This document shows, piece after piece, positions 1 to 7,161 of a DNA stretch of 64,000 nt. This stretch comes from Thalassobacter stenotrophicus. GTDB taxonomy: Bacteria > Pseudomonadota > Alphaproteobacteria > Rhodobacterales > Rhodobacteraceae. Where the stretch lies: the NCBI RefSeq assembly GCF_001458315.1, contig NZ_CYRX01000024.1:1-64000 (forward strand). Reading direction: 5' to 3'. Under the pieces are notes generated by a model. The model ran no database searches. It saw only the letters and a program-made list of their open reading frames with translations, and was not told where the DNA came from. The position numbers were made by a program, and so were the translations under genes. Within the stretch, counting starts at the first letter, position 1. Each line of letters opens with the position of its first letter.

Positions 1-36
1 AATCCGTCCGGGGTCAGGGGAAACACGTCCCCAAGC

Positions 37-55
37 GGGTTTGTGCAACAAAGCC
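37..55. mobile_element. possible terminal inverted repeat of an IS5-like element
   Basis: The motif GTTTGTGCAACAAAGCC (39-55), read on the other strand, begins GGCTTTGTTGCACAAA, which resembles terminal repeats I recall for IS5-family elements. A related copy, TGTGCAACAAA, follows directly at 57-67. No transposase and no second end lie inside the window, so the element, if real, extends to the left. Confidence is limited because only one end is visible. Confidence 0.35.
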
Positions 56-86
56 CTGTGCAACAAAAAACTATGAGCCGATTGTT

Positions 87-770
87 TTACTGCCCTAGAA
101 TCCGATCGACCTCTGCCCTGACCTCATCAATTGATAAGACAAAAACATCTCTTGCTCGAAACTGATGTGCATCACGTAGCGCGGCAACCATTCCAATCGC
201 GTTACCTCGCTGATCGAAAACGGGCCCACCAGAAAAGCCTCTTCTAATATCTGGCATACGCGCGATGACTCCACTCCCGAACGCCTCAATCACCATTGCT
301 CCTGAAGAAATTTGTCCCGAGACTACATAGCGTCGCTGAGGTTGTGCGCTCTTGGCGGCAACGCCAACGGCATAAATCGAGGCGCCTCGAATTTGTTTTG
401 CGTTTGTATACGGCACAACGGGGAGGAAATCCTTCGGAACACGCAAAACGGCTAAGTCCATGCGTGTGCTGATGCCAACAATTTGAGCCGAACGCGAAGC
501 TCTTTTTTGAGAGGACAGCATGAGCCAATCGCCCAGCTTGCGACCCGACACGACATGCGCGTTCGTCACGACCAAGCCGTCAGCAATCATAAATGCAGAT
601 CCTATGATCTGCCCATTGGTCAAAGTCGCGTGATACTCGACACCACGATGTGGCTCGACCGCCCATGCAGAGAACGCACAGGCCAATGATATGCAGGAAA
701 GCAAAACAAGCTTTCGCGCAATTCTTCCCACTGTCCGCACACTTGCACGAACAAAATACCCCAAAGGCAT
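87..770 (-). CDS. secreted trypsin-like serine protease
   Basis: A secreted or periplasmic peptidase of the trypsin/HtrA-like fold without a visible PDZ domain (227 residues). The catalytic triad is intact: His72 in TNAHVV, Asp105 in RMDLAVLRV and Ser180 in GFSGGPV. A basic N-terminus and a hydrophobic stretch ending at FSAWA (about residue 37) form a signal peptide. I chose the ATG at 770 because GGAG lies seven bases upstream; an ATG at 818 would add 16 residues without a good ribosome site. It lies 105 or more bases downstream of the two-partner secretion genes on the same strand. It might process or shave the secreted adhesin, but that is inferred from position only. Substrate unknown. 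Confidence 0.8.
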   Translation of the reverse strand: MPLGYFVRASVRTVGRIARKLVLLSCISLACAFSAWAVEPHRGVEYHATLTNGQIIGSAFMIADGLVVTNAHVVSGRKLGDWLMLSSQKRASRSAQIVGISTRMDLAVLRVPKDFLPVVPYTNAKQIRGASIYAVGVAAKSAQPQRRYVVSGQISSGAMVIEAFGSGVIARMPDIRRGFSGGPVFDQRGNAIGMVAALRDAHQFRARDVFVLSIDEVRAEVDRILGQ

Positions 771-923
771 AACCCACTCCATCAAACCGGCTTTGCAGCC
801 AGCCCCCGCAAGAAGCATGCGGGCCGGGGGTTAAGACCTGCCTAACTGGCACGGGTCAAGCGCCTAAGGCTTTAGTTGATTTTGTCGTAAGTTGAAGGGA
901 TATCCTTCGCGACGCCGATCAAG

Positions 924-2630
924 TCAAAAGCGACCGACAGCACCAATAAACAATCGTGTTTCTCGGCGATTATCAGCGCTATCGCGCGGGGTTCCTTCGA
1001 TTTGCCGTACAACCTGAGGTGTCAACGATAGCCAATCGTTGATCTCAATCTGCGCACCAAGGCCGATGGATCCAAGCGGCTCATTCTGCTGTCCGTCCCG
1101 CGCGATGGATCGATCGTACGCCTCACCGTAATCTACAAACCCAAAGACGTTTGCGGCCTGCGCCCATGTCCCGGGCACCAATGCGCGCCTAAGTTCTAAC
1201 CGAACGCCATAGCCCGCGTCCCCAGAAGTGTTGCCCGGCGCGAACCCTCGCCCAATCGACGCTCCACCCAAAAAATAGCGTTCGGAATTGGGTTGTATGC
1301 CCTTTGAAACTTGCCCCCTAAACTCAGCGAACACGGACCATGGGCTCTGAGCGATTGATTGCAGTCGCGACGCGGTAAGCTGGGCAGACGTGAAATGTAG
1401 GTCCCCCGCAGCTGGTCCTGTGGCCGAAACGGTCGCACCTGCTGCCCCCAAGCCTTGCCTTACGGAAACATCTACAAAATTGATCCCGCCGCGCGTATCA
1501 GCCACATCCCATGCTGCCCCAACCTCAAACACCGTGATACGGGCGGCTTCGGTCACGACAGCCCCAACCAAACCCGCTTGTGTCTGGTTGTCGCGAAACG
1601 TCAGCCCAGCGCGTCCGAAAAGGTTCATCGACCGCGTCCGAACAAAAGGCACCAACAATTGTGCCGAGACCTCCGTTTGATCCGATATGCTCAGCAAGCC
1701 CGTCGTATCGCCAGCTTCGCTTAAATCAGGCGCACCTCGGAACACGTTTGCCGCAAAGCGTAGGCGCGCTCCGTCAAAAAGCCCGCCGCCGAACGCCTGA
1801 ACCGGCATCTCAACGGATACAGACCCAAACTGCAAGGATGACCCCTGCGGCGCATAGGCGAAATTGGCATCCAGTGTTTCGTTCAAACCCATCGCGTTAA
1901 ACGCGCGCAGGCCCGCGCCAAAGTTCAGATCACCATACAACCGCGACCCGCGATTATCGGCTGAGAAGTACCCGGTCCGTGGCTGCGGCGTGACTTGCAC
2001 ACTTAGGTTGGCTGCCCCGAAGGTATCTGGTGAGGGTCCAAGAACCGTTTCGACCGACCCGCCCGTCACGCTTCCCACGGCATCGCGAGACAGTAAAACG
2101 CTCCGCTCCAGCGTCTCAATCGCTAGGGGGCGATCTGACTGCACGGGTTTGAAGTACCGCTGCACAAGCGTCTGCTGGTTTGGCGCGCCACCGGTCAAAG
2201 AAAGATCATCAATGAACCCCTCAATGATGAGAATGCGGACAACACCACCTTGGATCGTTTGAGCAGGCAGAACCGCTTGGGAGAGTAAAAACCCCCGTTC
2301 CCGGTAGAGCGCGCTGATCTCAGCGGCAATACGATTGAGCCTAGGGATGGTGACAGTCGTGCCCAGAAGATCGCGCCATGTCTGAGACAAAGCCTCCTGA
2401 TCAATCGCAGTCGCACCCTCCAGTGTGATCTTGTTTAACTGAAACGATGGGCCCGCTCCGGGAGTATTTATTGGCGAAGCTGAGGGCACGAGCTCAGGAG
2501 CTTTGACCTGTCGCGACAGGTTGGGCCCTGCGCCCACAAGCGGAGGCAGATCTGCGGGTTGCGCCGCCAGACAAAAAGGAGCGACGCAAAGGCAAATGCC
2601 CGCGACGGCAGGAATAAAGCGCTTCATCAT
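924..2630 (-). CDS. TpsB outer-membrane transporter, ShlB/FhaC/HecB family
   Basis: The outer-membrane pore of a two-partner secretion system, which exports its TpsA partner from periplasm to cell surface. It has 568 residues, the usual size for the family. A signal peptide ends near FCLAA (about residue 23), a proline-rich linker follows, then a POTRA-type domain (about 65-140, with GFLLSQAVLPAQ and the typical RILIIEGFI strand). The rest is a 16-strand-type barrel rich in alternating hydrophobic residues. The conserved barrel-loop RGF motif appears as SIGRGFAPG. The start codon overlaps the TpsA stop by four bases (ATGA), so the pair is translationally coupled. Confidence 0.9.
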   Translation of the reverse strand: MMKRFIPAVAGICLCVAPFCLAAQPADLPPLVGAGPNLSRQVKAPELVPSASPINTPGAGPSFQLNKITLEGATAIDQEALSQTWRDLLGTTVTIPRLNRIAAEISALYRERGFLLSQAVLPAQTIQGGVVRILIIEGFIDDLSLTGGAPNQQTLVQRYFKPVQSDRPLAIETLERSVLLSRDAVGSVTGGSVETVLGPSPDTFGAANLSVQVTPQPRTGYFSADNRGSRLYGDLNFGAGLRAFNAMGLNETLDANFAYAPQGSSLQFGSVSVEMPVQAFGGGLFDGARLRFAANVFRGAPDLSEAGDTTGLLSISDQTEVSAQLLVPFVRTRSMNLFGRAGLTFRDNQTQAGLVGAVVTEAARITVFEVGAAWDVADTRGGINFVDVSVRQGLGAAGATVSATGPAAGDLHFTSAQLTASRLQSIAQSPWSVFAEFRGQVSKGIQPNSERYFLGGASIGRGFAPGNTSGDAGYGVRLELRRALVPGTWAQAANVFGFVDYGEAYDRSIARDGQQNEPLGSIGLGAQIEINDWLSLTPQVVRQIEGTPRDSADNRRETRLFIGAVGRF

Positions 2631-5600
2631 TGATCCCAGTACGTTTCAGTTATGGTCACACCCACGCATTCCTCGTTTCGGGTGCCACCCAAATTCACGG
2701 CAACACCACAAGTGTCTCGATCCGATGTCGGCTCCTCATCTACGTCCAATCCGCCCGCCGCGGGAACGAAGCCCAAGCTCTCATCCTCAAGACCACCTGC
2801 GGCTGGAACGAACCCTTGGGTGCCGGGATCAGCGGCTGGCGCGAAGGCAAGAACTTGCCCCAGCGAATAGTTCAGCGTGAAGGGGTTGGCGTTCGCCAAG
2901 CCAATGTCGCGGATCGTCGTACGAAATGCCGCGTCACCCGGGGTCAGCGGTGCAGCACGCGAAGTGGTGGTGCGGATGGTACTCACGACGCCGTCAATCT
3001 GGCCTGCGGTCCCTGGAGTTCCAGGTGCGCCCGCCCCAATGCTGAGCGTGCCATCGACAAAGCTAATGTCGTAGTTCGGACTGCTCACCCCGGATGGCGT
3101 CACGCTGTAGGTACCCGCCGCTGAAGCCTGAGTGGCTGGTGTGCTAAACGTCAAAGCTCCACTCAAATCTGTCAAAGCCTCCCCCAAAACGAGGCCCGCG
3201 GACGTCGCTGTGAAGGTAGGGTTTGGCTGCCCTGCAGCTCGTGAAACATCATCGGCTGAGATGGTTAACGGAGTGGCCAAAACCGCGAGTGTTCCATCCT
3301 GCAACGTGACGCTATAGCCTTGGCTCGATACTTGGGGCGTCACGTTGATTACATAGGGACCACCGGACACAGACGCACTGCCCGGTGCGCCAGTGCTAGA
3401 GATCACGAGCGGCGCGTCAAATGCTGTTGCTTCACTATCGCCTGGCCGGAAGCCTGCAAATCCCACCTGCAATGTGCCGGTAAGGTCATCGCCATAAGTC
3501 TTGCTACGGGATACGGCAGTGACTGTCAGATCAGGCTGTTCACCATAAATAATGCGATTGCCAGTAAAGCTGCGCAGCGTATCCGGTGGGGCAGACGCAT
3601 AAGTGCGGTTGTAGAGATCAAACGTGCCCGAGGCGGGCTCGGTCCCGGTTAGGCTGTTGAACCTATCCATATATAAGAGCCAGCGGGCCGAGGTGTCGGT
3701 CGTACGAAACACATCTGTTCCGGCCGCGTTGTTCAAGCTTGGGCCAGCCTCAACAACAATCGCATTGGTACGCGCGGTACCTGTAACCGACGTACTAGCG
3801 GCCAAGTTTACCCCAGTGTCCGTGCGAAGTGAGACTTGGGTCGCCTCAACCCCGCCGCCAATGCTAATAACGCCACCGGTGGTCGCCACATGCAAAGGCA
3901 CTGTTGTGGCCTCAAAGGCATTGGGCGGCGTGGTCGTGTTAAGCGAAAAATCCGCGCCCGGATCTAGTATAAAACGTGGACGCACGCTCGCCGTAATATC
4001 GCCAGTCAGCGTGACATCACCCGATCCACGCACAAAGCCGTCCCACGTCTGGCTGGGAGAATTAATGGTTAAGTCCGCACCATTCAGACCCTGCACACTG
4101 CCCCGTGCCCCGGCATCGCCATTCTCAACGATCAAAGCATCCGTGTTGATCGTGAGGCTTCCGCCAAGACCGCCAACAATATCGGCTGTGCTTTGGCGCA
4201 CCCCATCCCCCGCCAACACGGAAATCGTTGGTGCCGTCAGGGTCACATCTGAGCTATTCCGCGAGCCGCCAATTTCAGAGGCTTGGGCCACGCCATCCCC
4301 CCCGGCAACCCGAATTTCAGTGCCCGCGACAATGTCGATATCACCCGAACGACTGTTCACCGACGTCCGGAATGGAACCGCATTTGTCCGCTCGATCAGA
4401 ACACGACCGGTGGTCGCCTCTAGCGTTATGTCGCCGCTGTTTGTGACAATAAACTGATCCTCAACACTGCCGCCGAGGGCGATATCACCCGTTTGTGCGA
4501 GGATACTGACGTCGCCAGCCCCCTTTCCACTGACACTGTCGTTGAGCCGCACATCATTGGCCGCAGTAAGGAAAATATCTCCATCCCGGACCGAGACAAT
4601 CTGTCGATTAACCGTGATATCGCTGCCTGCGGTCAAGGTCACATCGCCTGCACCCGACATAGTCAGTATGCGGTCCACCACTATCGCACCACCTGAGCGG
4701 GCTATGATGTTACCATCCGAGGTTGAAGCAATAGACCAGTTCAACTGAATATCGCCCTCCGCGTTCAGCATAAGGTTACCAACACCTTCGGTGCGCACGT
4801 CTGCGTTCACGGTAATGGTGTTATCCGCCTCTAGGCCCAGATCACCATCGCCGTGCCAGATTAGCGGCGTGTCCACCGTGATATCGCCAGCGTCGCTACT
4901 GGCCGCCTGCACCGTAGTGATCGTGACGTTCTCATCACGGTTTAGCGCGTCAACAATCGTACTGCCCACGATCTGGTAGTCGCCAGGTCCGGAAGGGGGC
5001 GCATTACTGCCCGCGATAGCGGTGGCCCCGCTGCCGCCCACGATCCGTACATTGCGCGGATCAAGCAGCCAAGAGCCCCCCACGCCTGCCGTCACGACCG
5101 CATTTTCACCATTGCCCAAGGCGTCTTTGGCAGAGGTTTCGATAAACCCGCCCCCCTCACGCCCGCTGGCTGTGATAGTCCCATCAAACCATGTTGAACC
5201 GTCGGCCCAAACGATCACCTCACCCCCAAGGGCGGCAGCACCGTCCGCTTGAACGGTCGAACCAGTATGCAAAACGACATGCTCAGCGCGGCGCATGTCG
5301 CCTGTGCCCTGCCGCTCTCCGCCGACAAAAATTCGCCCACCGGACGCCGCCCCGCGCGCGTCCAGAACTGCTGTGGCCTCAATACGAACGCGCTCACCCG
5401 TAACCCGAATAGTGCCGCCATCACCCGCGCCCGACGCCTCAAGCGTGCCAGCCACGCGCACGGTGCCGCCCCCCCGTCCGATGAGGGAAATTTCACCGCC
5501 CCTGATGCTGCCGGAGGTCGCACGCACCACACCCGACGTATTGATCACATTGTCCAACAGCCCCACGGCACCGCCCGCTGTCATCAGAACTTGACCACCA

Positions 5601-6307
5601 GGCGCATCGATCACACCACTATGGTCCACGCTGCCACCCACCGGACTGCCAGACACATCGATTTGAAAAACACCGTCACCCGAGAGGTCAATCGTCGTCC
5701 GCTCACCCGAGGCCAAGACGACCGTACCAAGGCGCGCCACGATCACGCCGGAGTTCGCAACATTGCGCCCCACCAAGGCCGCAAGCCCCGCATCAGCCAC
5801 GGTGATTTGCCCTGCGTTGCTGACCTCCGCACCGGGCAAATTGCCGCCGCCGAAACGTAGATCACCACGTTCAAAAAACACACCGGGCGCCACGATCTGG
5901 CTGGTCGCGACAAAGCCGCCCGCATCAATAACCGCATCACCTGTCATGATCACACCCGCGGCGTTTTGGATCACGACCGTGCCCGGCGCGGTGATGCGCC
6001 CCTCAATCACACTGGGGGAGAAGGACTGCACTCGGTTCAGGGTCGCCGCATTCTGCCCGGGTTGCATGAAATCCACGGAATGACCGGGCGCGAGGTTAAA
6101 ACTGCGCCAGTCAATGATCGCACGATCCGACCCTTGGGTAATGGTTGTGGTATTCCCAGATTGGCTAATCGCGGCGGTGCCAGCCGCGACCACCCCGGCC
6201 TGAGGGCCCTCAGCGGACACAGGCTGGATAAAGATCAAAAGTGAAAAAGCTAGAAAACTTGCAACATCAAAGGCAAGACGCCCTTGCCTTGGGTAAACTT
6301 CAAACAA
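2627..6307 (-). CDS. TpsA exoprotein, filamentous-haemagglutinin type with MBG repeats
   Basis: A large secreted adhesin-like protein of 1226 residues. After a signal peptide (cleavage near IQPVSA, residue 32) comes the TPS/haemagglutination activity domain (about 35-160, with VIEGRITAPG and GVIMTGDAVIDAGGF). The middle is a beta-helix made of DGDI.L.A..DI.VN repeats (about 450-650). Two MBG-like repeats follow (about 920-1090, beginning LTVTAVSRSKTYGDD). The tail carries a duplicated GFVPAAGGL motif and the only two cysteines in the protein, Cys1200 and Cys1214. The start is TTG at 6307 with GAGG about nine bases upstream. TpsB follows with a four-base overlap. The ligand is not predictable. 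Confidence 0.88.
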   Translation of the reverse strand: MFEVYPRQGRLAFDVASFLAFSLLIFIQPVSAEGPQAGVVAAGTAAISQSGNTTTITQGSDRAIIDWRSFNLAPGHSVDFMQPGQNAATLNRVQSFSPSVIEGRITAPGTVVIQNAAGVIMTGDAVIDAGGFVATSQIVAPGVFFERGDLRFGGGNLPGAEVSNAGQITVADAGLAALVGRNVANSGVIVARLGTVVLASGERTTIDLSGDGVFQIDVSGSPVGGSVDHSGVIDAPGGQVLMTAGGAVGLLDNVINTSGVVRATSGSIRGGEISLIGRGGGTVRVAGTLEASGAGDGGTIRVTGERVRIEATAVLDARGAASGGRIFVGGERQGTGDMRRAEHVVLHTGSTVQADGAAALGGEVIVWADGSTWFDGTITASGREGGGFIETSAKDALGNGENAVVTAGVGGSWLLDPRNVRIVGGSGATAIAGSNAPPSGPGDYQIVGSTIVDALNRDENVTITTVQAASSDAGDITVDTPLIWHGDGDLGLEADNTITVNADVRTEGVGNLMLNAEGDIQLNWSIASTSDGNIIARSGGAIVVDRILTMSGAGDVTLTAGSDITVNRQIVSVRDGDIFLTAANDVRLNDSVSGKGAGDVSILAQTGDIALGGSVEDQFIVTNSGDITLEATTGRVLIERTNAVPFRTSVNSRSGDIDIVAGTEIRVAGGDGVAQASEIGGSRNSSDVTLTAPTISVLAGDGVRQSTADIVGGLGGSLTINTDALIVENGDAGARGSVQGLNGADLTINSPSQTWDGFVRGSGDVTLTGDITASVRPRFILDPGADFSLNTTTPPNAFEATTVPLHVATTGGVISIGGGVEATQVSLRTDTGVNLAASTSVTGTARTNAIVVEAGPSLNNAAGTDVFRTTDTSARWLLYMDRFNSLTGTEPASGTFDLYNRTYASAPPDTLRSFTGNRIIYGEQPDLTVTAVSRSKTYGDDLTGTLQVGFAGFRPGDSEATAFDAPLVISSTGAPGSASVSGGPYVINVTPQVSSQGYSVTLQDGTLAVLATPLTISADDVSRAAGQPNPTFTATSAGLVLGEALTDLSGALTFSTPATQASAAGTYSVTPSGVSSPNYDISFVDGTLSIGAGAPGTPGTAGQIDGVVSTIRTTTSRAAPLTPGDAAFRTTIRDIGLANANPFTLNYSLGQVLAFAPAADPGTQGFVPAAGGLEDESLGFVPAAGGLDVDEEPTSDRDTCGVAVNLGGTRNEECVGVTITETYWDQ
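2747..2815 (-). repeat. 14-residue tandem duplication in the TpsA tail
   Basis: The peptide GFVPAAGGL followed by an acidic tract occurs at residues 1165-1173 and again at 1179-1187, a period of 14 residues. The DNA copies have diverged by several bases, so this is an older duplication. Confidence 0.7.
6270..6290. other. hairpin inside the TpsA signal-peptide codons
   Basis: A perfect eight-base stem, AAGGCAAG and CTTGCCTT, is separated by five bases. It lies six codons after the TTG start of the adhesin gene. It could slow or gate early translation; function is unproven. Confidence 0.45.
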
Positions 6308-6466
6308 CTACCGATACCTCGTAACGCGCCTTAAGGCCTATATTCGAGGTTAAATCGTATAAAAATTAACACAGAGTTGATTTTCTGGATCCGCGTATCT
6401 GCGCGGTTTGCCGCCCATCGAGCGCCAGCTAAATCATTCTATCACTTTAGGAAAAGAGACTAAACC

Positions 6467-6480
6467 GCGCGAAAACGCGC
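6467..6480 (-). terminator. weak terminator-like hairpin after the GntR gene
   Basis: A five-base GCGCG/CGCGC stem with a four-base TTTT loop begins immediately after the GntR stop codon. It is followed by GGTTTAG and, further on, CTCTTTT. The stem is short and the T tract is broken, so termination would be inefficient. Confidence 0.3.
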
Positions 6481-7161
6481 TCAGCTCGACTTTTGATCCA
6501 GCCAATCCAGAACCGTTTCGGCCTTATGATCAAGGTGCGTACGCAGTACCCGGGCTAGCCCCGCACCATCGCGCGCCTCTAAACACATGATCATCTGCTC
6601 ATGCTCAGCAAACGCCAAGGCCCATCGTTCGTCGCTCACGGGGGCCGCGTAGCGCGCTTGGCGCACCCGGATCGCGAGCGATTGAAACTGCGCCGAGAGC
6701 GTTTCATTACGCGCACCAACCAAAATCGCCTCATGGATCTTTTGGTTGGTCTTGATGAAACCAGCCCGGTCGCGTGCAGCGTATTGCCCCTCCATTTCGG
6801 TGTGGAGCGCGCGGATCTGAGCAATGCCCGCATCGCTAAGTCGAGCACAAGCCAGCTCACCGGCCAGCCCCTCAAGCACACCCATGACGGGATAAATATC
6901 CTCAACATCCGCTGGCGTGATGGGGGTCACCCACGCACCACGGTTCGGTTCGAGCGAAATCAACCGATCATTCGCCAAGACCTTGAGGGCCTCACGCAGC
7001 GGTGTGCGTGACACACCAAACGCCTCACACAGCTCCTTTTCGGGCACCTTAGACCCCGGCTCCAACTCTCCCCCAACGATGAGTTCTGCCACCTTCTGGG
7101 CCAATTCCTCGTGCAGGCTCATACGCTTTAAGGGGCGTGTCTGGGCATCAAAAGCGTTCAA
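6481..7161 (-). CDS. GntR-family transcriptional regulator, FadR/FCD subfamily
   Basis: A DNA-binding repressor or activator that responds to a small carboxylate (226 residues). The winged helix spans about residues 15-80, with the GntR signature VPEKELCEAFGVSRTPLREA and the wing LISLEPNRGAWV. The C-terminal FCD domain (about 90-215) shows the histidines expected to bind a metal: NQKIHEAIL, FAEHEQMI and LRTHLDHK. Its start overlaps the stop of the upstream dehydrogenase gene by four bases (ATGA), so they are co-translated. It most likely controls that dehydrogenase and the divergent aminotransferase-TctCBA operon. The effector is unknown. Confidence 0.9.
   Translation of the reverse strand: MNAFDAQTRPLKRMSLHEELAQKVAELIVGGELEPGSKVPEKELCEAFGVSRTPLREALKVLANDRLISLEPNRGAWVTPITPADVEDIYPVMGVLEGLAGELACARLSDAGIAQIRALHTEMEGQYAARDRAGFIKTNQKIHEAILVGARNETLSAQFQSLAIRVRQARYAAPVSDERWALAFAEHEQMIMCLEARDGAGLARVLRTHLDHKAETVLDWLDQKSS

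Noticed and set aside
4400-4900. Spaced repeats in TpsA as a possible CRISPR or tandem repeat array
   Set aside because: The period comes from beta-helix turns at protein level; DNA copies are divergent and in frame.
3624-5860. Long plus-strand reading frames opposite TpsA (up to 277 codons)
   Set aside because: They mirror the repeat-rich adhesin, have no ribosome sites and encode low-complexity Ser/Pro/Thr/Val protein.
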